From positions 1-36,281 of the IMG/VR virus record IMGVR_UViG_3300036835_000339: DNA of 36,281 nucleotides. One strand, written 5' to 3'. The DNA is from a virus. Each line of letters begins with the position of its first letter. The stretch's first letter is position 1. Shown piece after piece: positions 15,135 through 21,011 of this stretch. Position numbers and translations under genes: made by a program. The notes beneath the pieces were generated by a model that did no database searches, was not told the DNA's origin, and saw only the letters and a program-made list of their open reading frames with translations.

Positions 15135-15359
15135 ATGAGCGAACAGGTTGAGCCCGCGAGCCCCGAGCAGATCGACGATTTCCTGCGCTGGCTGACCACC
15201 GAGGCCGGCTATAGTCTCTGGCGCTATCACGAGCCGAGCCGCCAATTCGTGCCGGCGGTGAACGCCTTTTATAAGATTATCGCCGCTTACACCGGCGTGA
15301 CTGAGCACGACCTCTTTGTCGCCGACCGCGCGCGGCAGGTACCTGTCGATGAGCAGTAA
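15135..15359 (+). CDS. Small unknown protein
   Basis: 74 residues from the ATG at 15135, preceded by the block CGGAGCAACGACC also found before 7018. It reads as a compact helical protein (SPEQIDDFLRWLTTEAGYSL, then FYKIIAAYTGVTEHDLF) of a type seen in phage early regions. No motif gives a function. Its 3' end overlaps the next gene by 11 bases. Confidence 0.6.
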   Translation: MSEQVEPASPEQIDDFLRWLTTEAGYSLWRYHEPSRQFVPAVNAFYKIIAAYTGVTEHDLFVADRARQVPVDEQ

Positions 15360-15591
15360 CTATCCGGCGACCGATCGGCAGCGCGCCTATCTCGCCGACC
15401 TCGCCCGGCTCTTGCACATCAGTGATGCTCAACTCGACCAGATCGCACGCGAGCAACATCAAGCTCCACTCGCTGCCCTGACCATGCAGCGCGCTTCGAG
15501 CCTGATCAATCTGCTCGAGGCGTGGCGCGAGCGACCGGCCGATTTTCTGCGCAGCCGCGGCCAAGTCGACTTGCCGGGCTTTGGGTCATGA
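15349..15591 (+). CDS. Small helical protein, unknown
   Basis: 80 residues. The ATG at 15349 is preferred to 15316 because it starts the helical fold directly and limits overlap with the previous gene. The sequence (TDRQRAYLADLARLLHI, then TMQRASSLINLLEAWRERPA) resembles the short DUF3072-like or SAP-like helical repeats found in phage proteins, but the match is not firm. Its stop overlaps the next start (ATGA). Confidence 0.55.
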   Translation: MSSNYPATDRQRAYLADLARLLHISDAQLDQIAREQHQAPLAALTMQRASSLINLLEAWRERPADFLRSRGQVDLPGFGS

Positions 15592-15833
15592 CGATTGCGC
15601 TCAACCTCGCCACGCTCCTCATCTGCGCCGGCGGGGTCGGGATCCAGCTCTGGCATTACCGCCGGCGCACATTGCACGCGGCCCCGTGGTTCCTGCTCGC
15701 CATGCTCGCGCTCGCCGCCTCGGCACTGGCAGCGCTCGCCGGCCTGCCGGCCTGGCTCACACTCGGCTTGGTCACCGTCGGCGCGATTGGCCTCGGCGGG
15801 CAAGTCTGCGCGCTGGTGCGGGTCAAGTCATGA
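15588..15833 (+). CDS. Small three-TM membrane protein
   Basis: 81 residues from the ATG inside ATGA. Hydrophobic segments lie at about 4-21, 34-52 and 56-76, divided by HYRRRT and a short Pro turn. No signal for lipoprotein processing is present. Membrane proteins in the early region of temperate phages sometimes exclude superinfecting phages, but nothing here proves that. It overlaps both neighbours by 4 bases, so it is translated as part of the run of small genes. Confidence 0.62.
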   Translation: MTIALNLATLLICAGGVGIQLWHYRRRTLHAAPWFLLAMLALAASALAALAGLPAWLTLGLVTVGAIGLGGQVCALVRVKS

Positions 15834-16057
15834 CCAAAGACGTGCGCCGCGGCGAGCTCGATCTCTTGCCGATGGTCTTTCAAGCGCTGATGGAGTTCGA
15901 GCAGCACCTTGCGCTCTATCGCCACCTCGAGCCGAAGACCGTCGCCCAGTGGAAACTCAACAAAGACGTGCTCCTCAAAGCGTGGGAGCGCTGTGCGGTC
16001 GTGGCCGCGGCCTACGCCGCGACGTGCCCTGAGCTCGGCGAGGAGGCGGGGACATGA
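15830..16057 (+). CDS. Small helical protein, unknown
   Basis: 75 residues from the ATG inside ATGA. It is alpha-helical (LLPMVFQALMEFEQHLALYR, then KLNKDVLLKAWERCAVVAAA) with no Zn pair, signal peptide or catalytic motif. It ends where the base composition drops, at the start of the low-GC islet. Confidence 0.6.
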   Translation: MTKDVRRGELDLLPMVFQALMEFEQHLALYRHLEPKTVAQWKLNKDVLLKAWERCAVVAAAYAATCPELGEEAGT

Positions 16058-16107
16058 GCGAACCAACCACACCCCCGACCGGAGCGGATGAGTTCGAGGC
16101 GGATTGA
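16054..16107 (+). CDS. Possible 17-residue peptide (coupling ORF)
   Basis: The ATG inside ATGA opens a 17-codon frame, MSEPTTPPTGADEFEAD, ending in TGA. It overlaps the start of the 43-residue gene at 16088. It may only couple translation between neighbours, or be the remnant of a longer gene cut at the left edge of the low-GC islet. There is no sign of a function. Confidence 0.25.
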   Translation: MSEPTTPPTGADEFEAD

Positions 16108-16219
16108 GGCATTGATTGACGCGGAACAGGATGCCCGGTTTCTCTACCCCGAGGACTTCGACCCCTTCTTGGAGGAACTACAAATTGTCTCTAACCGACG
16201 GAGGACTGTCAAACCATGA
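16088..16219 (+). CDS. 43-residue protein, unknown
   Basis: 43 codons from ATG to TGA, with GGAG three bases before the start. The sequence starts with MSSRRIEALIDAEQDARFL and continues with an acidic YPEDFDPFLEELQ stretch and a basic end. Its stop overlaps the next ATG (ATGA), as is usual in this operon, which supports a real gene. No family is recognised. Confidence 0.5.
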   Translation: MSSRRIEALIDAEQDARFLYPEDFDPFLEELQIVSNRRRTVKP

Positions 16220-16563
16220 CCACGCCCACAGCAGAGGAGCGACGGGTGAAGAAGCAACGAGAAGTCTTTCTGGAGCGGTTGACGTATCCCAATGGGTACT
16301 ATCGCTGTGATGACTGTGGCGAGAAATGCGCCGATGGGACGGCAATCAACAGCATGGGCGGGGATAACACCCACCTTTGGCTGTGCGATTCCTGTCGCCT
16401 CGCCCTGGCGCGGGCACTGGCGCCGGAGATGTGGAAACGGGCAGAGCGGTTACGCAAGGTCGCGGAACGTCTCTGGCAATTAACCGGCGACGAGGAGCAT
16501 CATTTCGTTGGCCGCTACCTCCTCGATGACGACTTCGCTGATGACTTGGAGCCAAAACCATGA
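16216..16563 (+). CDS. Zinc-ribbon protein of low-GC islet
   Basis: 115 residues. Two CxxC pairs, YRCDDCGEKC and WLCDSCRLAL (residues about 29-58), make a zinc ribbon. The C-terminal 45 residues (ERLRKVAERLWQL ... DDDFADDLEP) match the end of the next protein (ERLRQVAEEA ... SGDLADDLVP), so the two share a duplicated tail. Base composition is lower in GC than the phage average. The role is unknown; nucleic-acid binding is possible. Confidence 0.62.
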   Translation: MTTPTAEERRVKKQREVFLERLTYPNGYYRCDDCGEKCADGTAINSMGGDNTHLWLCDSCRLALARALAPEMWKRAERLRKVAERLWQLTGDEEHHFVGRYLLDDDFADDLEPKP

Positions 16564-16919
16564 CCCCGACCGAGCCGGAACTGCCGGATGTGATTGCGCA
16601 GGCGATTGACGAGTATGGCAATGCCGTTGAGAACATGACGCGAGATGTGAGCAAAGAGACGATCAAGGCAAATCACGAGAGCCTTGACCAACTCCGCACC
16701 GCCATCCGCGCCGAACTTGCCGAGCGTAAGAGCACCATCACGCTCCTCTTACAGCATTACAACGAGTTAGTGCAGCGGTGTGAGCGGTTGCGGCAGGTGG
16801 CAGAAGAGGCGGCGAACTACGGTGTTGGTGATGACATCACGATGCTGCGCATTCGATTGGGGGAACTCCAATCCGGTGATCTCGCCGATGACCTCGTGCC
16901 AGCCCAGGAGGGGGAATGA
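16560..16919 (+). CDS. Helical protein sharing a tail with its upstream neighbour
   Basis: 119 residues from the ATG inside ATGA. It is a long helix or coiled coil (DQLRTAIRAELAERKSTITL, LLQHYNELVQRCERLRQVAE) with no zinc pair. The C-terminus repeats the ERLRxVAE ... ADDL(V/E)P pattern of the protein before it. Some 60-base lines here have only 48-58% GC, counted by hand. The stop overlaps the next gene by 4 bases. Confidence 0.6.
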   Translation: MTPTEPELPDVIAQAIDEYGNAVENMTRDVSKETIKANHESLDQLRTAIRAELAERKSTITLLLQHYNELVQRCERLRQVAEEAANYGVGDDITMLRIRLGELQSGDLADDLVPAQEGE

Positions 16920-17107
16920 GCACAGCCGCCCAAGTATTGACCGATGCCGGTGTCCGACTTGGTGAGAATCAGAACATTCCGCCAAACATTGTCATTGCAA
17001 CGACTGACCGGGCGATTAGTTACGTGCTTGAGGATTGGCTGGACACCAAGCAACTCATCATCATTGACCTCGCCACCGCCGCGAGCGATGAGGGCGGGGA
17101 GGGATAG
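16916..17107 (+). CDS. Small unknown protein
   Basis: 63 residues, ATGA-coupled to the previous gene. It contains ATTDRAISYVLEDWLDTKQL followed by a hydrophobic strand (IIIDLATAA) and an acidic, Gly-rich end. It lies in the low-GC islet. No family is recognised. Confidence 0.55.
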   Translation: MSTAAQVLTDAGVRLGENQNIPPNIVIATTDRAISYVLEDWLDTKQLIIIDLATAASDEGGEG

Positions 17108-17110
17108 AGG

Positions 17111-17359
17111 ATGGCAGTTGAAACCCGACGATTTCGCTGCATGGATTATCGCGATCCGGGAACTGGTTGGCGTATCTGCGCCGCGCTGAAGCGTGATGAC
17201 GGCTATCAGTGGTTGTTCATTCCCAAAACCGTGTTTGAGCGAATCGACTTTTGGCCACCGATTGGCGCAGAGTTTGATCTTACCTATGAATTTGTGCCAA
17301 AACTGATCACGCACGGCGTGGCAAACATCGTCCTGCCACGACCCCCAGTAGAGGGTTAA
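17111..17359 (+). CDS. Small unknown protein
   Basis: 82 residues with GGGAGGG before the ATG. It is beta-rich with many aromatic residues (FRCMDYRDPGTGWRICAALK, YQWLFIPKTVFERIDFWPP). There is no signal or membrane segment. It is the last gene of the low-GC islet; GC rises again in the next gene. Confidence 0.58.
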   Translation: MAVETRRFRCMDYRDPGTGWRICAALKRDDGYQWLFIPKTVFERIDFWPPIGAEFDLTYEFVPKLITHGVANIVLPRPPVEG

Positions 17360-17362
17360 CTG

Positions 17363-17671
17363 ATGAGCCCTGACGGGAATACTGTCGGCGAGCGCGATCA
17401 CTTCTTTCGCTATGAGCGCCGCGGCAAGCTGCTGCGCGTGACATTGCGCGGCATGACCAATCACGAGATCCGCGAGCTGCTCGTCGGGCTGTGGGCGCGG
17501 CTGGATGCGGACGATCGCGACGATCACCTGCGTGAGCTCAACCATTACGCGCCGATGCTCAGGAATCCCGGCACGTACCCGGAGCGCCATCTCTCGCCCA
17601 TTGCCGAAGCGATCCGTCAGGGCGAGGAGGGCGAGGGCGCGATTGATCTGGCCCGGTTTGGCCATGGATAG
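17363..17671 (+). CDS. Unknown protein, paralogue of 19667-19924
   Basis: 102 residues with GAGGG eight bases before the ATG. Residues about 13-60 (HFFRYERRGKLLRVTLRG, then IRELLVGLWARLDADDRDDH) align with the N-terminal part of the 85-residue protein at 19667 ([16 protein letters not shown], then [18 protein letters not shown]). Both fit a strand-strand-helix fold. The phage therefore carries two divergent copies of one unknown family. Its stop overlaps the next start by 8 bases. Confidence 0.6.
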   Translation: MSPDGNTVGERDHFFRYERRGKLLRVTLRGMTNHEIRELLVGLWARLDADDRDDHLRELNHYAPMLRNPGTYPERHLSPIAEAIRQGEEGEGAIDLARFGHG

Positions 17672-18053
17672 CGGCGGCGAGCAAGACCATTACATCCTCG
17701 ACGAGCACGACCAGCCGGTGCCGGTCGATCTGCTGACCTGGGGTCGCTGGTCAGCAGACTTCGACAATCGCCGCGTCGCGTCGTGGGTAGCCGTCAACCC
17801 GCGCCGGCCTGATTGTCCGATCCACGTCTCGACCGTTTTCCTTGGCATCAACCACAACTGGGATCCGGCCGGCCCGCCGCTCCTCTTTGAGACCATGATC
17901 TTCGCCGCCGGCTACGAGATCGACAAAACGACCGCGCGCGCGGCAACGATGACGGAAGCACGGGTCAAGCACGACGTGGGGGTCGCGCTCGTCACCCATG
18001 TCCTTGCCGCTGAGCGCGAGGAAGCCCTGCGCAACCAACGCGCGCCAGGCTGA
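17664..18053 (+). CDS. Conserved-type phage hypothetical protein
   Basis: 129 residues from ATG 17664; a longer in-frame start at 17505 lies inside the previous gene. The stretches LLTWGRWSADFDNRRVA, HVSTVFLGINHNW and GPPLLFETMIFAA, and a TMTEARVKHD helix, follow a pattern I know from uncharacterised phage proteins in many hosts, in which VSTVFLG and LFETM are the fixed parts. It is probably a small globular protein. Function is unknown. It is the last gene before the 18058 promoter. Confidence 0.68.
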   Translation: MDSGGEQDHYILDEHDQPVPVDLLTWGRWSADFDNRRVASWVAVNPRRPDCPIHVSTVFLGINHNWDPAGPPLLFETMIFAAGYEIDKTTARAATMTEARVKHDVGVALVTHVLAAEREEALRNQRAPG

Positions 18054-18057
18054 TCCA

Positions 18058-18078
18058 CTACGATCTTTCTGCTAGAAT
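18058..18078 (+). promoter_or_regulatory. CTACGA/extended -10 promoter, leaderless start
   Basis: CTACGA (18058-18063), nine bases, then TGCTAGAAT with -10 TAGAAT (18073-18078). The ATG at 18086 is only seven bases past the -10, about where transcription should begin, and no Shine-Dalgarno lies before it. The mRNA is therefore predicted to be leaderless. Confidence 0.6.
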
Positions 18079-18085
18079 TCCACCT

Positions 18086-18463
18086 ATGAGCAAGCCTGGA
18101 CCGAAACCCCGCCTCAGCGACGAGGATCTGATCTGGCTGAAAGCGCGCGACGCCCGCGGCATCCCGCGGCGCGAGATCGCGCGCGAGTTTACACAGACCT
18201 TCGGCAAGCCGGTCTCGACCGCGCTCCTCCACAAAACCCTCGACGCCCGCGTGCCCAAGCCGAAACTGGAGACCGTGCGCATCACGGTCGTCCTTACCCC
18301 CGAACACGCCGAAACCTTACGCGACATGGCCTACGAGCTCGGCTACGTCAATTCGCGCGGCCCCCGCGCCGGCTCCGGGCACCTCGACGCCCTGCTCGGC
18401 GCGATCGCAGCCGGGAACGTCACGCTCTTGCCCGATCAGGCGCCGAGCCGCAAGATCGCCTAA
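18086..18463 (+). CDS. HTH (resolvase-type) DNA-binding protein, leaderless
   Basis: 125 residues. Residues about 10-50 (SDEDLIWLKARDARGIPRRE, then IAREFTQTFGKPVSTALLHKTL) form a helix-turn-helix like those of Hin-type or sigma-like regulators. The second half (about 60-110) has strands and a helix (TVRITVVLTPEHAETLRDMAYEL is split over two elements), perhaps for dimer contact. Its own promoter and leaderless start suggest separate control from the operon before it. It may regulate late genes, but this is context only. Confidence 0.62.
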   Translation: MSKPGPKPRLSDEDLIWLKARDARGIPRREIAREFTQTFGKPVSTALLHKTLDARVPKPKLETVRITVVLTPEHAETLRDMAYELGYVNSRGPRAGSGHLDALLGAIAAGNVTLLPDQAPSRKIA

Positions 18464-18466
18464 ACC

Positions 18467-18572
18467 CTCCCGTTTTTCCCGAATCGCCAGATCACCGCAC
18501 GCATCGCGACCCACGCGACTAGTCTTGATTTCCCGTTTATTCCCTAATCAGCTACGATATTTATGCTATAAT
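18467..18572 (+). promoter_or_regulatory. CTACGA/TATAAT promoter with head-to-tail TTCCCG half sites
   Basis: CTACGA (18552-18557), nine bases, then TGCTATAAT with -10 TATAAT (18567-18572), the best -10 in the window. Direct half-site pairs precede it: CTCCCG-TTT-TTCCCG (18467-18481) and TTCCCG-TTTA-TTCCCT (18530-18545), the latter next to the -35 zone. An ATG at 18579 opens a 51-codon frame that may be a leaderless upstream ORF; the main gene starts at 18629. Confidence 0.6.
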
Positions 18573-18628
18573 TCCCTCATGAGCGGGGAGAACGGCTTCC
18601 CGCGCACCCAAGGGAGAACGGGAACAGG

Positions 18629-19069
18629 ATGGAAACTCCGGAGGAGACCGAGGCGAGGATGCTCGCCAAAAGCATCGCGGATCACGTCGCGGTGCGCTAC
18701 CGCAACGATGGGCGCTACGCCACGCGCAGCCTGACGACGCCGCGCGGCCTGGTCTACGTCACCACGCCGACGAGCTGCACCTGCCCGGCGACGGTCGAGC
18801 TCTGCAAGCACATCGCGGCCGTCCGGGCCGAGGAAGCCAAGCTGACCGATTACTGGCGGCGCGTGCGCGAAAGCCGGCGGCAATCGGCGGCGGCGCGAGA
18901 AATCATGGCCGAGGTCGAAGCCGAGCACGGATCGTGGAGGATGGTCACCGGCGCGGGGCGGATCGGCAAGCGGGCGACGTTTCACCGGCCGCCGGCGAGC
19001 GCCGCGTGCCCGACGTGCGGCGCCCATCACGCCGATTGCCTCTGCATCGGCATCGGGCGGGCGGGCTAG
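18629..19069 (+). CDS. SWIM zinc-finger protein
   Basis: 146 residues with GGGAACAGG before the ATG. Residues about 40-72 hold a SWIM finger: LVYVTTPTSCTCPATVELC followed by KH, that is CxC-x6-CxH. A second zinc ribbon lies at the C-terminus (CPTCGAHHADCLC, about 127-140). The region between is a basic helix (DYWRRVRESRRQSAAAREIM). SWIM fingers bind DNA or protein; the job in phages is not known. It opens the 18.6-19.9 kb gene run under the TATAAT promoter. Confidence 0.72.
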   Translation: METPEETEARMLAKSIADHVAVRYRNDGRYATRSLTTPRGLVYVTTPTSCTCPATVELCKHIAAVRAEEAKLTDYWRRVRESRRQSAAAREIMAEVEAEHGSWRMVTGAGRIGKRATFHRPPASAACPTCGAHHADCLCIGIGRAG

Positions 19070-19071
19070 CC

Positions 19072-19290
19072 TTGAGCACCGTCAATCCACTCCAACCCAA
19101 TGAGCGCGTGCGCGTTACCCGTGGCTATGACAAAGGCAGAACCGGCACCATCACTGAACTCACGCCGCCGAGTGGGTCGTATCCCCACGGCTCGGCCTGG
19201 GTGAAATTGGATCACGCGCCCGGCCAAACACATCGGCAGCAGACATTCGGGATCAAGTCTCTGGTTCGCTGCGAGGAGGGTGAGTCATGA
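19072..19290 (+). CDS. KOW-like small protein
   Basis: 72 residues, with a TTG start two bases after the previous stop; no ATG or GTG gives a better frame. The sequence NERVRVTRGYDKGRTGTITEL followed by an AWVKLDHAPG strand has the look of a KOW motif, a small RNA- or RNAP-binding barrel found in NusG and ribosomal proteins. It might act in transcription elongation, but it is only one short motif. The stop overlaps the next gene by 4 bases. Confidence 0.55.
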   Translation: MSTVNPLQPNERVRVTRGYDKGRTGTITELTPPSGSYPHGSAWVKLDHAPGQTHRQQTFGIKSLVRCEEGES

Positions 19291-19670
19291 GCCTCACCCA
19301 CCCCCCCACCGGCCGCACCTCTACCGATTGGAACGGTCACCGCTGGATTGAGACGCCCGCCGGCTGGCGGCGCGCGGATGGCGTCGAGCCACCGAGCAGC
19401 GTCGTCACCACCACCCACCGCGACGGCACGGTCACCGTCCGCCGGCTCTGCATGGAGCAGATCAACGCCGAGCGCGACGCCGAGGCCGCCGATGAAGCGC
19501 GGGCGATCATTCGCCGCTTTTTGGCCGCGCTCGCCAGCGACGACCCCGATGCCGTCAAGCGGGTTTTTGAGTCGGTGCGTCACGAGCACGGCTCGGTCTG
19601 CGCGATGAACTGCCGCCACACCGCCGAGCGGATGCACGCCCGCGCCACGGCCACCGAGCACGCTCGATGA
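19287..19670 (+). CDS. Unknown protein
   Basis: 127 residues from the ATG inside ATGA. The N-terminal third carries a WNGHRWIETPAGWRRADG pattern with several Trp, followed by a Thr-rich strand. The rest is helical (EQINAERDAEAADEARAI, FLAALASDDPDAVKRVFESV) with Cys and His near the end (CAMNCRHTAERMH), perhaps a metal site. No family is recognised. It overlaps the next start by 4 bases. Confidence 0.58.
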   Translation: MSLTHPPTGRTSTDWNGHRWIETPAGWRRADGVEPPSSVVTTTHRDGTVTVRRLCMEQINAERDAEAADEARAIIRRFLAALASDDPDAVKRVFESVRHEHGSVCAMNCRHTAERMHARATATEHAR

Positions 19671-19924
19671 CCGACGTTGATTTTCACTACACCCGCGACG
19701 GGGCGCGCCTGACGGTGCGTCTCGTCGGGCTGGAAGCGGTCGAACTGGCCGAACTGATCGTCGGCCTCTTCATTCGGTTCGATCCGATCAGCCGGCAAGC
19801 GGTGCTCGCCGGGCTCTCGGCGCTCACCGTCGAGGGCAAACGCGCGAGCCTCTCCGCGATCGCGTCCGCCGTGCGCTACGCCGGGGCGGAGGCGAGTGTC
19901 ATTGTGTTACGGGAACGGGAGTAG
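19667..19924 (+). CDS. Unknown protein, paralogue of 17363-17671
   Basis: 85 residues from the ATG inside ATGA. The pattern [16 protein letters not shown] followed by [18 protein letters not shown] aligns with the N-terminal part of the protein at 17363. After it comes a short helical end ([18 protein letters not shown]). The family is unknown. It is the last gene of the run, followed by the lipoprotein. Confidence 0.6.
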   Translation: MTDVDFHYTRDGARLTVRLVGLEAVELAELIVGLFIRFDPISRQAVLAGLSALTVEGKRASLSAIASAVRYAGAEASVIVLRERE

Positions 19925-19988
19925 GGCGCTGCCGAGGAGTATGGTATCCTCGTCACCTCGGGACAAAATGTCAATTCGGAGCGATCGT

Positions 19989-20369
19989 ATGCTGCGCCCT
20001 ATCGTCGGCCTGTGCCTCGTTGCGGTTCCGCTTCTCCTCGCCGCATGTTCGGCGACCGAGTCGTGCTCGTACGGGGGCGATCCTGAAATGAGCTGCGCCG
20101 CGCGCCGGGCTCAGGCGAACTACGAGGCGACACGGGATGCGGAGGAATATCTCGACTGGCAAGCCGAAGAAGGATGGAAAGACTGGCAGGTCGCCAAAAC
20201 GCAAACGGCAGTGGCCGGGTCCCTCTCCTATCCGGGTGCGTACGATTGCGAAGACTTTTCTTCCCAAGGGGAAGCGCAGGCATTTTACGAAGAGAACGGC
20301 GGCCCGTGGTCCGATCCCTACTTTCTCGACGAAGACAACGACGGGGTCGCCTGTGAGTGGCTGCCCTAG
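19989..20369 (+). CDS. Lipoprotein with Excalibur-type calcium-binding domain
   Basis: 126 residues from ATG 19989, with GGAG eight bases upstream; an ATG at 19968 would add seven residues and is possible. Residues 1-18 are a type II signal peptide ([11 protein letters not shown] lipobox, lipidated Cys near 19). A charged helical middle follows. The C-terminus (about 84-126) matches the Excalibur pattern: [17 protein letters not shown], then [11 protein letters not shown] with DxDxDG-like calcium ligands. It would be anchored on the outer face of the membrane. It is a likely lysogenic-conversion or exclusion factor, not a virion part (inference). A terminator follows. Confidence 0.75.
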   Translation: MLRPIVGLCLVAVPLLLAACSATESCSYGGDPEMSCAARRAQANYEATRDAEEYLDWQAEEGWKDWQVAKTQTAVAGSLSYPGAYDCEDFSSQGEAQAFYEENGGPWSDPYFLDEDNDGVACEWLP

Positions 20370-20393
20370 CACGGCAGACTCGTTTTGAGCCCT

Positions 20394-20424
20394 CGCCACC
20401 GGTCGGATCGACGGGTGGCGTTTT
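20394..20424 (+). terminator. Intrinsic terminator of early region
   Basis: CGCCACC and GGTGGCG plus inner GTCG and CGAC make a 12-bp stem with one mismatch and a GAT loop (20394-20420), followed by TTTT. It lies 25 bases after the lipoprotein stop and closes the early transcript. Confidence 0.72.
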
Positions 20425-20426
20425 CC

Positions 20427-20442
20427 TTCCCGAACCTTCCCG
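20427..20442. promoter_or_regulatory. Head-to-tail TTCCCG pair
   Basis: TTCCCG-AACC-TTCCCG, two direct half sites ten bases apart, right after the terminator. The spacing equals that of the palindromic sites with N4. It may be an extra binding site for the same regulator upstream of the late promoter. Confidence 0.4.
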
Positions 20443-20544
20443 TTCTTGACCGCCGTCCCCGCCGGTGCGACCATCCCGGCGGCAACGGCGCCGGAGGTGT
20501 TGCGGGCACGCGGGGCTTGACATCTGAACGGAGCCGGTCGCCAC

Positions 20545-20583
20545 CGGCGGCGGATGCTGCGGAGTACCGCCGCCGTTTCGTTT
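20545..20583 (+). terminator. Second terminator-like hairpin before late genes
   Basis: CGGCGGCGG (20545-20553) and CCGCCGCCG (20567-20575) form a 9-bp stem with a 13-base loop, followed by TTTCGTTT. It is a weaker terminator candidate that would insulate the terminase operon from read-through. Confidence 0.5.
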
Positions 20584-20610
20584 GCTACACTTAGTCCCGA
20601 TCTTCGGGAA
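20583..20610 (+). promoter_or_regulatory. Late promoter candidate with TTCCCG-type operator
   Basis: TGCTACACT (20583-20591) is an extended -10 like those at 7940 and 10739; no CTACGA box or clear -35 precedes it. The palindrome GTCCCG-ATCTT-CGGGAA (20594-20610) starts just after it, over the expected start point. It lies 64 bases before the small terminase gene. Confidence 0.55.
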
Positions 20611-20654
20611 GTCCGCGCGCCCTGGTCGTCGCTTATTCCGCACAATGCGCACAT

Positions 20655-21011
20655 ATGAAACCGACCGTCAGGACGGCTGAGCATGAGCAGCGGATCGTCG
20701 CCAAACTCGCCCGCGGGTGGAGTGTGACTGCCGCCTGCAAGGCCGCCAAGATCGGCCGCCGGACCTACTACGACTGGCGCGCGGCGGATCCCGATTTCGC
20801 CGCCCTCTGCGACGACGCCCTGGAGATGGGGACCGATCACCTCGAGGATGCCGCCACACGGCAGGCGATCAAGGGCAATACCGCGCTCCTCGTCCTCTTG
20901 CTCAAAGCCCGCCGTCCGGAGAAATACCGCGAGCGCCTGCAGACCGAACATGTCGGCGAGGGCCTGCGCGTGATCCTCGAGGTCGCCGGCGTCGACGAGG
21001 ACGCGCTCTGA
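20655..21011 (+). CDS. terS: Terminase small subunit
   Basis: 118 residues. Residues about 5-53 form the HTH DNA-binding part: TAEHEQRIVAKLARGWSVTA, ACKAAKIGRRTYYDWRAADP. A helical oligomer part follows (LCDDALEMGTDHLEDAATRQ), then the KARRPEKYRER motif usual in small terminases. It recognises phage DNA for packaging and feeds the large subunit. The stop shares a base with the next ATG. Identification rests on this pattern plus the large subunit right after it. Confidence 0.82.
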   Translation: MKPTVRTAEHEQRIVAKLARGWSVTAACKAAKIGRRTYYDWRAADPDFAALCDDALEMGTDHLEDAATRQAIKGNTALLVLLLKARRPEKYRERLQTEHVGEGLRVILEVAGVDEDAL

